From assembly GCA_029718625.1 (NCBI GenBank), contig CM056376.1, positions 119,444,222-119,508,221 on the forward strand: a stretch of DNA of 64,000 nt, given 5' to 3'. Position numbers and translations under genes: made by a program. The notes beneath the pieces were generated by a model. The model had not been told where the DNA came from, searched no databases, and saw only the letters and a list, made by a program, of their open reading frames with translations. Positions 33,604-46,400 of this stretch are shown here, piece after piece. Origin of the DNA: Synaphobranchus kaupii (lineage: Eukaryota; Chordata; Actinopteri; Anguilliformes; Synaphobranchidae). Within the stretch, counting starts at the first letter, position 1. Every line of letters starts with the position of its first letter.

Positions 33604-36600
33604 GTTTGCAACAGATGAAGACATTTGGGTCTCTATGCGCGCACAGACGCAGCGGCTGACAGCTCTCCTCACCGGTGCTTTTTGTGGTTGTGTTCGTACG
33701 TGTGTATGTACGTGTTTCTGACTGTCAGCTGGGCAAATCCTATCTACAGTCGTTAAGATCTACTGAGTATAGGATTACGAAGCGAACAAACTGTCACAAC
33801 GGAATATATTCGCCTGCACAGCATACCGGAGTTTATAGCCAGGCCCCCGGGCTCTCCGTGGATTGTTGTTCGCGTTGACAGGAGGCAGAGGCAGCGGAGA
33901 CACCGGCGGCAAAAGCAAGGCTGCCGGGCTGGTGTACTCGCGAGGCTAAGGAGACAGCCGTACAAACTGCCGCTCCCTAGCATTTTTCTTTCCAACGCCA
34001 GATCCATCACCAATAAAATGGACGAGCTGAAGCTACAGATTGCAGCGCACAAACACGTCCAGGACTGTTGCATTCTGCTAATCACAGAAACCTGGCTTCA
34101 CTCACTCATACCGGACACAGCTATCGAGTTAGCAGGCCGCACAACTCACCGTCATGACAGAAACAGAGACTCCGGTAAGAGCAAAGGAGGGGGGGTATGC
34201 ATATACGTCAACAACAACTGGTGTACTAACACGAAGACCATAGACAGTCATTGTTCCCCTGATCTGGAGTATTTGACTGTTAAATGCAGACCCATCTACC
34301 TTCCACGTGAGTTTACTGTGGTTATGGTCACTGCTGTGTATATCCCAGATGCTAATGCCAACTCTGCTCTTTGCCATTTACACAATGCAATAAGTAATCA
34401 GCAGGATATTTATCCTGAGGCAGTACACATCATAACGGGTGACTTCAACCATGCTGATTTAAAGGCAGTGCTCCCAAAAGGAGCAACACATCAAATGTGC
34501 TACCAGGGGAACTAATACACTGGACAAAGCCTATTCTAACATCAAAAATGGCTACAGGGCAACACCTCTACACCTGGGCCGTTCTGACCATATGTCCTTG
34601 CTCTTAATACCAGCATACACCCCCCTCAGAAAGAAAGCAGGACCCACTATAAAGACTGTCAAAACATGGCCTGAAGATGCCCCGTACCAGCTTCAGGATT
34701 GTTTTGAAAAAACAAACTGGGACATTTTCGAACACCAGGACCTGGAAGTGCACACTACAACTGTAATCAGCTACATTAAGTACTGTGCTGATATTGTCAC
34801 TGTCGACAAGCGTGTCCGGGTGTATCCTAACCAGAAGCCATGGATGACTAAAGAAGTCCAGACTCTGTTGAGGGACAGAAACAGCGCTTTCAGGTCTGAC
34901 AATGGGGCACAGTACAGTGCTGCCAGAACCAACCTGAAAAGAGGTATCAAAGAAGCCAAGACATCTTACAAAAGGAAGATTGAAGACCACTTCCGCAGCA
35001 ACAACACACGGCAGGTGTGGCAGGGGGTCCAGTAACCTCACAGCTGCTGATGGTGACACCACGCCGGCTGAGGAACTAAACTGTTTCTTTGCCCGCTTTG
35101 AGGTGGAGGTACCCGAGGCAGTAACATCACACTCACCAGCCCACAGTAGCCACATCCTCACAGTGCAGGAACATTAGGTGAGGCGCACACTGAGGGCGGT
35201 GAACCCGAGGAAAGCTACTGGACCTGATGGAGTATCTGGGAGGGTGTTGAAAGAATGCGCAGACCAGCTCGCTGGGGTTTTCACAAAAATATTCAACATG
35301 TCCCTGTCCCAGTCTACAATCCCACCCTGCCTGAAATCAGCTACAATCATCCCGCTGCCAAAAAAGACCAATATCAACAGCCATAATTACTATCACCCGG
35401 TGGCACTGACGCCGGTGATCATGAAGTGTTTTGAGAAATTGGTCAGACGCCACATCATTACCAGCCTCTCACCCACATTTGATTCACACCAGTTTACATA
35501 TAGAGCTAACAGATCTACAGAGGATGCCATAGCTACAGCTCTCCACACAGTACTAACCCATCTAGAACATCAGGGGAGCTACGCAAGGCTACTCTTTATA
35601 GACTTTAGCTCTGCTTTCAACACAATCATCCCAAGCAGACTGGTCACTAAACTACTGGACTTAGGATTTTCACACCCCATCTGTTACTGGATCAGAGACT
35701 TGTCAGATCGCTCTCAGAGAGTCAGAGTAGGTCCCCATCTCTCCTCAGCCCTCAGCCTCAGCACCGGCTCTCCACAGGGATGTGTGCTGAGCCCTCTACT
35801 CTACACTCTCTACACCCACGACTGCATCCCCACACCCGAGCAATGCCATCATCAAGTTCGCGGATGATATAACGGTGGTGGGCCTCATCTCTGGAGGAGA
35901 TGAGTCCACATACCGGGATGAGGTCCAGAGGCTGTTAGTGTGGTGCACAGAAAACAACCCGGTTCTGAACACCTCCAAAACTAAAGAGCTGATCATCGAT
36001 TACAGAAGAAAGAAATCTGATCTGCATCCCATTCACATCAATGGAGACTGCGTGGAGAGGGTCTCGGACTTCAGGTTCCTGGATGTACACATTGATGAAG
36101 ATCTGTCATGGAACACTAATACCACCGCGCTTGTAAAGAAGGGCCAGCAGCGTCTCCATTTCCTGAGGATCCTCAGAAAGAACAACATGGCTGAGGAACT
36201 GCTGGTGTCCTTCTATCGCTGTACCATCGTGAGCGTGCTGAGTTACTGCATCTCTGAGTGGTTCGCCAGCTGCTCCTCAGCACACAAGAAAGCACTCCAG
36301 AGGGTCATTTCTGCAGCCCAAAAAACCATTGGCTGCCCTCTCCCCTCCCTGGAGGACATCTACAGAACACGCTGGCTCAGGAGAGCGCGCAGCATTTGCA
36401 AGGACTCCGCTCACCCCGGACATCACCTGTTCGAACGGTTGCCCTCTGGCAGGCGTTTCAGAGCCATTAAATCACGGACAAACAGACTAAAAAATAGCTT
36501 TTATCCCAGAGCCATTATTGCACTTAACACAAACACTTGACAATTTGATAACTTGTATACGTGCAATACAGTGGGTGAGTGTAATGCTTTGTTCTTATTG

Positions 36601-36741
36601 TGAAATGTGTCTTTATATTGTTTTTTATATTGTTATTTTAGTATTTATGTATTATGTTCATGCTCTTTTGCATCGGCAAGGACAGCCATCCAATTTTGTT
36701 GTACTCGTGCAATGACAATAAAGGTCTATCTATCTATCTAG
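33604..36741 (+). mobile_element. Rex1/CR1-like LINE, ORF2 decayed
   Basis: A near-complete ORF2 is broken by frameshifts and stops into four parts. 33960-34515 is an APE-type endonuclease (LITETWLHS, HIITGDFNHADL). 34592-35035 is a linker. 35178-35867 is reverse transcriptase ([49 protein letters not shown]). 35875-36540 holds the second half ([10 protein letters not shown] straddling the frameshift; C-terminal FERLPSGRRFRAIKSRTNR). The 3' end reads GTGCAATGACAATAAAGG followed by (TCTA)n at about 36719-36740, the A/T-poor tandem tail typical of this LINE group. ORF1 is not seen. Clade assignment is by eye. Confidence 0.85.
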
Positions 36742-37829
36742 TAGGACTAGGAGGGTCTTACAACAGTCTTGTTTTTATCATGGTTCAAGCCAATAATCTT
36801 AATTTCTAATAATTTCTATCATTAAGCTCTCCACGCCATCTTGTGAGGGAATATAATATTAATAGTTCCAACTTCCAAGTGTGTCAGGTAGGTATGTGCG
36901 TAGAAAGATTGTAAACACCTGTCCATCAGAAAGCGGATGAGTAAAGATAACCAGAATTTACGTTTAGCTGTGCTAGCTTGCTAATATTAATGCACTCACG
37001 CTATCTGCCATATGGGGAAAACAACCTATTTCTGCATAATCGCTTTGTAGATGCTATTTAAATTGTTGGCCTATTTCTTCGTTACCTTTTCTTCTTCTCT
37101 GAAAAAAGCCAAGAAGACTCATTTGTTTTTTACTTTATGGAATTAAGTTCGAGCCCCGAATGATCGGCCTAACGACGTTGTGGCAGTAGTTCTACTCGCT
37201 CCTGTCCACTCATTGACAATGTGAATTTTCGCTAGCAGCTAGATTTGAGTTCGTCGTTTTTGAGAAAGAAAGTAGCTGGAGGTCAATCTAGTCGCCAAGT
37301 TGGCAACACGGCGCCTGAGTAGCGCGCACAGAATGCGCATTGTGCAGTTCCAGAGTTGACAAAGACGTATTAATTTAAGCATCAAATTGCTTAAAGATAA
37401 AATGCGAATGAATGTGTTCCATTGGCAGACTGAACAATGTGCAAAAAAAATCCATTATCAAAATTTTAGCAATGTTTTTTAGTTTTTTAAAATCCATAAT
37501 TTGCTTCTGTTATTGTATTAAGATATGAGGTGGCATACAAAAAATGCCGTTAAAATAACTCACTTAGATGCATTATTGTTCCCATAATAGAAATGGATTA
37601 ATTAGGCTAACTAAAAAAGATATTTAAAAAAATATTTGTAGGGGGAATTATTATTATAAATCAACAACCAACCCGAAAAACGTTTATGCGAGTTTGCACA
37701 TTAACGGGAATTTTTTTTTTTTTTTTAAATAAAAAAATTGATTCGAATCTAACCCATTGGAATGAGGATGGGATGGGATAAAGTCTGTTCATTCCAAGAT
37801 TCGGTTCTGCCAATTAATCTGTAGCTTTC
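36742..37829. other. Intergenic region between LINE and gnpda2 promoter
   Basis: Unassigned sequence with a T run at about 37712-37726. A short GC-rich patch near 37310-37345 contains TGCGCATTGTGCAG (partly NRF1-like). No coding evidence. Confidence 0.4.
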
Positions 37830-37919
37830 TGTCACGTGAAATACAGGACAAACAACCGGAAGTCAGTCGCGGGAGAGAATTCTCTTCAGTTTAGCCCTTC
37901 GTGTGGCTGCTTTTCACAA
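37830..37919 (+). promoter_or_regulatory. gnpda2: Probable gnpda2 promoter and non-coding first exon
   Basis: An E-box CACGTG (37833-37838) and an ETS/GABPA-type CCGGAAGT (37856-37863) lie just before a pyrimidine-rich stretch and a possible donor CACAA|GTAATAG at 37919/37920. The coding start is in the next exon (from 38464). The motif pair is typical of housekeeping promoters. The exact transcription start is not visible. Confidence 0.5.
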
Positions 37920-38067
37920 GTAATAGTTTATTTCACACCCTTCCTTTGGCAATCTTGTTCCACTTAACTTGTTATTTATTCTAATTGTCAGTGGTTGCAA
38001 AATGTGATTGCTTGCTGGACCTACTTCTTGTTGGCGAATAGTTTAACGTTGTATGACTCAACTAGCC

Positions 38068-38235
38068 AGGGGTGGCTTTCCCGATTCCGATGTGTCTTCA
38101 GAATTCACGACACATTTCACGATCTCTTTTAGTTACGAGCACTTTCGGGAAAGCGTCGTGAACGGCAAGTACATCTTCACGACACATTTCACGACATACC
38201 TTTCGCTACGACATGCTTTGGGAAAGCCACCCCAG
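38068..38235. repeat. Small MITE in gnpda2 intron 1
   Basis: Ends AGGGGTGGCTTTCCC and GGGAAAGCCACCCCAG are inverted copies, about 168 bp apart. Internal TTCACGACACATTTCACGA is directly repeated. Confidence 0.7.
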
Positions 38236-38497
38236 ATTAGTCACCTGGTAAACATTCGCATGCCACCAAATTTATATGGGGAGTTTCTTCGCTAGCATGC
38301 TTACTTGGTTATAATGAATGTTGTACAAAATGGTTTGCTACCTAAACTTCCCTAACGACAGGCGAAGTTAATTTGCTAGATCCGATTTCACAATTTATTA
38401 TTAGTTAACTTAATTTAATGAAGGCATTGTTGGGAGTGTCTTCATTCAACATTTTGTTTTGCAGGCATTCCGCTTCACAAGCGAGATTAAGATAAAA

Positions 38498-41321
38498 ATG
38501 AGGTTGGTTATCCTTGAAGACTACGCTCTTGCTAGTGAATGGGCTGCGAAGTACATTCGAAATCGTATTATCCAGTTCCAGCCCAACGCCGACAGATACT
38601 TCACATTAGGATTGCCTACAGGTAAAGACACGTAGCCTATACACTACACATGCATCTGAACATAATTTAATGCTGTGATCATATGGATTTTTTTTCTCCA
38701 CAGGAAGCACGCCACTGGGATGCTACAGAACGTTAATTGAATACTACAAACGCGGCGATATCTCTTTTAAATTCGTCAAAACGTTCAACATGGACGAGTA
38801 TGTCGGTGAGTCTTTCATTACCTTGGAAACATCTGGAATGGTACCCAAGACCCATCAGTAAAAAATCCAGTGTGTTCCAAATAGCTTTTATTTAAGTTGT
38901 TTTGGAATTGGCTGAAAGGAAAATATGCTTATGGTGAGGCTGACAATGTGCTATCAGAGTGGATCTTATCTTTATTTCTGTAGCATGAAACAGCTGAAGT
39001 ATACACCTCATGAACCGAAGAAATGTCTATCGCAGGTCCATTACCCACAATCCATCACTTTGGTACTGGGGATTGAGCCCACAAACTCTTGAGGTCAGGG
39101 ACTTCCATTGTGATGAGTGATGTGATCCTTCTCCTCAGGTCTACCAACAGATCACCCAGAGAGCTACCACTCCTACATGTGGAACAACTTCTTCCAGCAC
39201 ATTGACATTGATCCGGCCAACACTCACATCCTGGATGGCAATGCTGCTGATTTGGAGACAGAGTGCGGGGCGTTCGAGCAGAAGATCATGGAGGCAGGAG
39301 GGATAGAGCTATTTGTCGGAGGCAAGTTTGGAGTCCTCATTATCACCTATGAGTACCAGCATAAGCATATTTTTTTCTGTCTTGTTAAGTTTATCTACTT
39401 CAATAAATTATGACATGCTAAAACTACCAATGTCATAATTCACTAACTTTTTAATGTAACTGAATGGTGAAATGTTGAAGGTAAATTGTTCTTGTGGCAA
39501 ATTATGGCCTGCGTAATCTTTATTTTCTTCAGTACATACGGTTTGTCTGAAAGTGTTCATTTGTAAGTGGCATAAAGGACATAATTTGGTCCATTCATAT
39601 CAATCTTCACCAACACTTGGTGTGGGCATTTGCCAGTACCATTATGAGCAAAGCGTAAAGTCCTGTACGGTCCTTTCTGGAACTAGGTAACATGTTGAAA
39701 AGACTGGTTTCGTTGCAGAAAAGCAGTGAGATACAAGAAAGCAGGTAACGGTAATGAAGTCCTTTTGTATCTCAATGGAAGGGCTCACTTGAATGAATCA
39801 TTATGGTCTACAATACAGTGTGGGAATGAGAGAAAGAGAATCTCACGGTGCACACACACTGCGTGCGTAGAAGTTATGAGAAGTACCAGAACGCTAGTAA
39901 AAATGGGCCGGTACTCATGAGAAAAACAGAAGTCCTGGTACGGCGTACCGGTCTGTCGCGGCCCACTTCAAGCACTGCTCTTCATGCATTTCTCTTCCTC
40001 ATCTTTGTCTTGTTGCTGCCAGGTATCGGACCTGACGGGCACATCGCCTTCAACGAGCCTGGATCTAGCTTGGTGTCCAGGACGAGAGTGAAGACCCTTG
40101 CCAAAGACACCATCCTGGCTAACGCTAGGTTTTTTGGGAATGACCTGTCCAAAGTCCCCACTATGACCTTAACTGTAGGTGTGGGAACAGTAATGGATGC
40201 TAGAGAGGTACAGTAATACATATTAAATATAATTATAAAATGTATACAATGATCTATGGAATCCAATAATTCATGTAACACTATACAATACAATAATACC
40301 AGTTTGGCTTTAACAAATGTCACAAGCACACCAAAACAAAATTCTGAGAATTTAGTAAATAGTAGATTTCCCCTTTTTGCAGTCTGAGTGGAAGATGCAA
40401 CTAATCATTGCCTTTATGAAAGTCAGTTTAACCAGTGCTCCAAATGGCTGAGTTTTAGAAAATTTGAAACCTGCAGGTCTTTGACCATCCTGGTGAGGCG
40501 TATTGAGCGACTGTAGAAGATTTCAGGCTTTTCTGGCCTGAAAGAGGGGCCATCTCTGCTCAAATTTTACTTGCTTTTAAATAAAGGGCCAGGTTGGTCA
40601 CCTAAGTCGTGACCTCTTATTTACTAAGGGGAATGCCATATATACAGTACGTTTATGTTTCAGGTCATGATATTAATCACGGGTGCACACAAAGCCTTTG
40701 CCCTCTACAAAGCCATCGAGGAGGGGGTCAACCACATGTGGACCGTCTCAGCATTCCAGCAGCACCCCCACACCATCTTTGTGTGCGATGAGGATGCCAC
40801 CCTGGAGCTCAGGGTGAAAACCGTAAAGTACTTCAAAGGTGAGCCAGGTGCCCGAGGTGGTTAGACTATGTAAGTGTGCATGGAGCCCAAATGAAAACAC
40901 ATACATGTACTTATGTATCTAAGTTCTAAATCCTAATCCTCAAGACATTGTTTTTTCTTTTTTTCCCCTCCATACATACTGAGGGCAGTAGTCTATTAAT
41001 GCAAAATACTAAGAATCCAGCTTGATTTAATGCACCACATAAAAGTTAATAATAATAAAAGCCGACTAGTGGCCTTAATATGGTAATTCCACCCAGTTTT
41101 AGTGCATTTGAATTTCATTTATTTCATTTCCTGAACTTGAGTAGCTTTTTTTCCTTTCTTCTTTTATCACCAATGAATGTTCATTGCAGTGCAGATTTGG
41201 TTCTTTCTTGTGTAGTTGCGTGGTTTAGTCACACAATGCTGCTATTCTTCTTCAAGGGCTGATGCACGTGCACAACAAACTGGTGGATCCTCTGCACAGC
41301 ATTAAGGAGCAGAAGCATTAA
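38498..41321 (+). CDS. gnpda2: Glucosamine-6-phosphate deaminase (GNPDA2-type), 6 coding exons
   Basis: Cytosolic enzyme converting glucosamine-6-phosphate to fructose-6-phosphate and ammonia (hexosamine catabolism). Coding exons: 38498-38621, 38704-38805, 39139-39321, 40023-40207, 40664-40838 and 41257-41321; total 834 nt, 277 aa, the normal family length. The exon with the ATG starts near 38464 after TTTTGCAG. Catalytic residues known from bacterial NagB are in place with identical numbering: D72 (NMDEY), D141, H143 and E148 ([12 protein letters not shown]). MRLVIL at the start, SYMWNNFF and [12 protein letters not shown] favour paralogue 2 over GNPDA1. The donor after exon 39139-39321 is GC (GGAG|GCAAGT); all others are GT. 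Its neighbour guf1 converges from the right. Confidence 0.97.
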
Positions 41322-43000
41322 AGAACAGAAGCACAGAGGAACTGGACCCACGGTGGTAAAAAAGCAGTAGAACCCGGAGGATGCGTTTACCCAGTGACCT
41401 GTGCACGCTCAGAAATATTAAGTGCATTGGTTAAAATAACCATACTGGGGAAACAGATTGAGGTCAGGACTGCCCCCCCCCCCCCCCAACTTTTGTACTG
41501 TAAGCCGTGTAGCTCACTATATGGTTTGAATGTCACGTGAAGTATGAACGTAGGTTTTGATTGATTTGATGGCAAACACTTTATGGCTCCCAATATTGAT
41601 CATTAATAATGGGACTCCTTATCCCTCTCAACACTGCTGCTCCATTTGTTTCTGTAGACATGGAACTACAGAGCTTGCCTTCCTCTCACTTTCGGGCAGG
41701 CTAATGAATAATGCCATGAATTACAGCGTTTTATGGGGCACTCTACTTCACAAATATTAACAAAGAATGAAGCTTGGAAATTTTATTCATTTTTTTTTTT
41801 TCTTAGTTGACAGGCATCGGAGTCTTGATCCAGTTAATGGATCAATGTTCCCTTGTTTGAATTAGCATTTTTTTAAGAAGCGGACCTGTCCCACGTATAA
41901 TATCAGTGTGTGTGTCTTATAAATTCCAAGATTGTCTCCTCTCCTTCCAGCCAAGTACAGGCCAGGAAGACTAGCGGCCAGTTATATAAAACTGGCATTA
42001 TTACGAAGACTGATAACCTATTCAGTGCTGTACAATGGTGTGTTTACAAGGCATGGGATAGTTTTCTTTTTTATGGGGATATTTTACATGAAGTTCCACT
42101 ATCGTGACAGATTACTTGCATTAAAGTTTACTTAAGATTGTTCAGAATCATTTAAAAATCATGTCAACCCTTGACCTCAATGTGTTATATTCTAAGAAAC
42201 TGGAGATTGATGTTACTTTTCAGTCCTGTTGAGAAGGTGAAAACTAAAACCAGCCAATATTGTTGGACATATCAATGCAAGTAGTGCAGAGGACCCAAAT
42301 CAAGGTGTGAGCTTAGATGAGTTTAGAATGTGCAAAGGAGATGTGATTCCTCGATTTGTGCTCTTCAGAGAATAACTAAGATGTCCAGGCCCATTTTATT
42401 CCTGGTGTGGGTTTGACGGATGTATGGTTTATAGTTACTGTACATATCATCCTTGGAAAAAAATCAAGTTTTATATTGTTTACACACTCCCCATTTTGTA
42501 CTGTAGCATCAGGGGCTAAGCAAACCTTTTTCTATACTCCGCTGGTTCACTTGAACCTTATGAACCAATTGTAATCTAGTACACGATGTACATACAGATG
42601 AATGCAATACAGGCAATCTCAGTCGCTCCCACAACAGTGTGGTCCATGTCAGAGACAAACACCGTTACAAATGCATGGAAGTTATGCTGAAAAATCCTGC
42701 CCAGCTGAGTGATTTCTTGCCGTGTACACAGAATTGTACACAGTCCACCATGTTTGTACTGTGGTGTCCTACTGGGGGGTATATTACAAAGCAGGATTAC
42801 AGATTACTAGTAAGTGCAGTTATCCAACTAACTCCGTAAACCTGCTTTGTGGAATACCCCCGGTGTGCTCCAAATCACATAAATGTACTGTGCCCATGTA
42901 GCCTTTAGAATTCTAACAATTTATACTCATGTTAAAAGGTCTGAATGGTTCTTACACTTAAATGAAATGGTCTACTGATGACTAATAAATCATTTGATAC
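41322..43000 (+). other. gnpda2: Probable gnpda2 3' UTR
   Basis: A long non-coding stretch follows the stop. AATAAA at 42984-42989 lies ~12 nt before an A run (43001-43011), a plausible polyadenylation site. A C run is at about 41469-41486. No other gene is seen here. Confidence 0.5.
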
Positions 43001-43268
43001 AAAAAAAAAAAGATTTGAATTCTACTTCTTTCAAGTGAACCTATGGCATTGATCAATTCACCTCACACAATCCATAAACTCCTTTTTTCTTTTGTATCAC
43101 ATTTAGAAAAAATAAAACTAAAAACAACTCTTTGTTTTTAGTTGGATGCACACACAAAATCATTATGGCAGCTAGTATTCCTGGAGAAAATGGTTTGTAA
43201 ATCAAATTGGTTGCAGTGCCGTTGTGAAAAAAATTTAATTCCCATTAACGACTAATAAGTAGTACATT

Positions 43269-43274
43269 TTTATT
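43269..43274 (-). terminator. guf1: Candidate guf1 polyadenylation signal
   Basis: AATAAA on the minus strand, about 170 nt after the guf1 stop codon. It leaves under 300 bp between the candidate poly(A) signals of the two convergent genes. Confidence 0.45.
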
Positions 43275-43443
43275 TACAAGAATACAATCAAGAGTGTATT
43301 TAGATTCTTAAAATTAGACTTTAGTATACTGTCAATAGTATTCATCGTTTTGAGGACAAGCAACAGGTGAATTGTTTCCCGTTTCCAACTTTAGAATTGC
43401 ATTGAGCAAAAAGAATGTCAATGTAACACCTGACTGACCATTC

Positions 43444-46400
43444 CTATTTTTCATTTCGTTTTAAAACGTTGATGAAGGTATCCTTGGGGACTTCCACGTT
43501 TCCGATTTTCCGCATCTTCTTCTTGCCCTCGGCTTGTTTCTTCAGCAGTTTCATTTTGCGAGTTATGTCCCCTCCATACTGAAAAACACATCCATCATCA
43601 ATGTCAATACCGGCCATTCTGAGTATGTTTAAACGCTTAGCCATTATATATCGTATTTGAAAAGTGAGATCATGACCACTAGGATTACCAGTAGAATTTG
43701 AATTACCTGTGGGTATGTTAAAGGGGCAGATCACCCAACCATTAAATGAAGTTATATTTAAAATCTAGAGTGCTATCTATTCATCCAGATAGTTTTGCTG
43801 AGATTTCACTGGTTTTATAGATATCTGCTGCAGTTCACCCTGATATCATCCTGATGCAATGGACCCCAACGGGTTCAATGTAGGCTTCGTGTCAACACCG
43901 TCCACCCTAGAATACAGGTGTACTTTGGTTGAGATGTTACACAGATATACACAGTTGGCGTTCTTCAGTAGAAAGTCGTTTTCGAAAAAACTGGACAGCA
44001 AGGTTCGTGCATGTTCCTAACCGTGTCAGTATATTTGGAAAGAGACATTGCTGTTGATTTTTTAGAATGTACATTTTTGGCACAAACATTGGACCCGTTG
44101 AGGTCTGTTGTGTCGGTGATATCAAGGTGAGCTGCAGCAGATATAAAATTCTATAAAAACTACTGGAATCTCAGCAAACCTATGGGATGCGTTTCCCGAT
44201 AACGATCAATCTTAGGGTTAAGTGCAATTTCAACGAGCGATTCTACGATGGCTCTTTAATTTGTAACGTGTTTCCCAAAACAGTTCTTTAAGCGTGAACG
44301 CACAGTCGCCTCTTAAGTGCTACTTAACCAGAGGTGTAAAATCCGGGTTCAGAAAGTAAAAAACTCCTCCCCAGTTTTTAGTTCCAATCACCTGGATTTG
44401 CTAATTTGCACAATTCTTCAGCCAAGAGGTAGAACTAATTAGTGAAATCAGCTGGCTGACTTCATGGGTGGAAGAAACACATAGCAGGACTTTTCCTTTC
44501 TGATCCCTGGATTTTATACCTCTGTATTTCTGTCTGTGGTGCTGCTGATACGGTAGGAGGAGGGGCGATAGATTTGGAGACGCGAACCCCACTGTATTGC
44601 CCAATACATGGCCGGTTTGGCACGTCAAAGTTTCTTTTGAAAGAAAATCTTTTTCCAACTGATTTTACTTGTCTAAAACTTATTTATTTATAGGGCTATT
44701 TAAGGAATGGCTTTTATGGGTAATTTCCAAATATATAAAAATAAGTAAATTAAAAATAAATAAACGTAAATATTGTTGCATCAAACATCAGTATTTAAAA
44801 AAACAATCAGTGGTTATGGAAACCGTAAAATGAAATGAACACTAACACTAAAAATCAAATAAAGTATGTGATTTATGGGCTTCTAAAACGCACTTAACCA
44901 TCTACGACTGGTCTGGAGTAATCATTAATCTACGAGTGTTTCTAAGAGCGTCTTAAGTTAAGATGCTTTTGGGAAACGCATCCAAAGTTCAAGAAGCTTC
45001 GTATGAAGGGTTTTACGACATCTTAGCCTTACGATGCTTTTGGGAAACGCACCCCTGGATCGATAGATAGCACTCCGGGCATACAGTCAAGCCGGAAAGT
45101 CTCCCCACCCCTTTCACCTTCTCCACGTTTTATTACGTTACAGACATATTCCAAAATTGATTAAATTCATTTTTTCCCTCAAAATTCTACACACAACACC
45201 CCATAATGACAATGTGAAAAACGTTTTTTTGAGATTTTTGCAAATTTATTAAAAATAAATAAATAAAATTTCTCATTTACATAAGTATTCATACCCTTTG
45301 CTTTAACGTATTTTTAAAGTATCATATTTCATATTTGGTCGCATATCCTTTACATGCTGTTACTTCCTGAAGTCTGTAACCATCAACATAAAAAAACTGT
45401 CGATATCTTATTTTCAGGTACTGTTACAAGCGATACTATAACCTCTCTGCATTTGAATGGATCTCTATGGAAATTGGGGGGTGAGACTAGATTCAGCTGT
45501 AAATTACACTGGTACAGTATGGAACACATGGCTGGCTAAATGGCTGTAAGTTATCAAGGGTCTGAGCTATCAAACGAGCCCCAAACCATCACTCTGTTGC
45601 CAGATATGGAGTAGATGTGGATGGATCACTTTAAGGGATGTTTCTCCTGACTTTTTTCCCCATAGAGTTCTATAGGAAAATGAGTCCGGAGAAATAACCC
45701 TTGCAGTGATCCATCCACATCTACTCCATATCTGGCAACAGAGTGATGGTTTGGGGCTCGTTTGATAGCTCAGACCCTTCGTATGAATGACATCCATTCC
45801 ATTAGTGTGCCTACTCAAGTGTGCAGTGAAGGAAGCGGTGAGAGTGAGAAAATCATGGCTAGCCCACTGTCCCCTTGCAGACAGAAATAAGACGCCCTTC
45901 ATAATACAACTTCATGTGTAAACATTACGGTTCCAGAATTAAGACTGACAATATTGATAAAACATTTTAAATATGTGAAAAATACGGCGGAAATGAAGTA
46001 CACTGGTAACACATCGCACCGAAGCATATCGGCATCGCTTCCCTCTTTTCTAAAAGTAATGTCGCCTGATAATTCCAAACGTGCTAATAAACTAGATCCT
46101 GCATTCGTCAAATTTCTTTACAAAGACCTGTAACCATACACTGTTATGGAGAATAATGGTTTTTGTGACTTCATTCCAGCTAGTAATGTTGGCCACTTCA
46201 GCCATTTCATGCCCAGTTGAGCACAGCTGGAAAAAACTTTGGTTGGCATGTATATTTTGGGTTACTTTTCCTCCTGAAATAGCTCGCTCATTGAAAAGAA
46301 CATTTCCGCATTTAGCAGACACTCTTACCGAGTTCGACTTACACCGCTAACATTTTAACACACAATTGATTTACACAGGTGGATGTTTACTGAAGCAATT

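Noticed and set aside
39177..39413. gnpda2 ORF continuing past 39321 as a shorter protein ([14 protein letters not shown]…)
   Set aside because: This is read-through of the GC-donor intron. Family alignment of catalytic GIGPDGH needs splicing to 40023.
45556..45779. Inverted repeat as a transcription terminator
   Set aside because: Intrinsic hairpin terminators are prokaryotic. Here it is an intronic palindromic repeat in a vertebrate gene.
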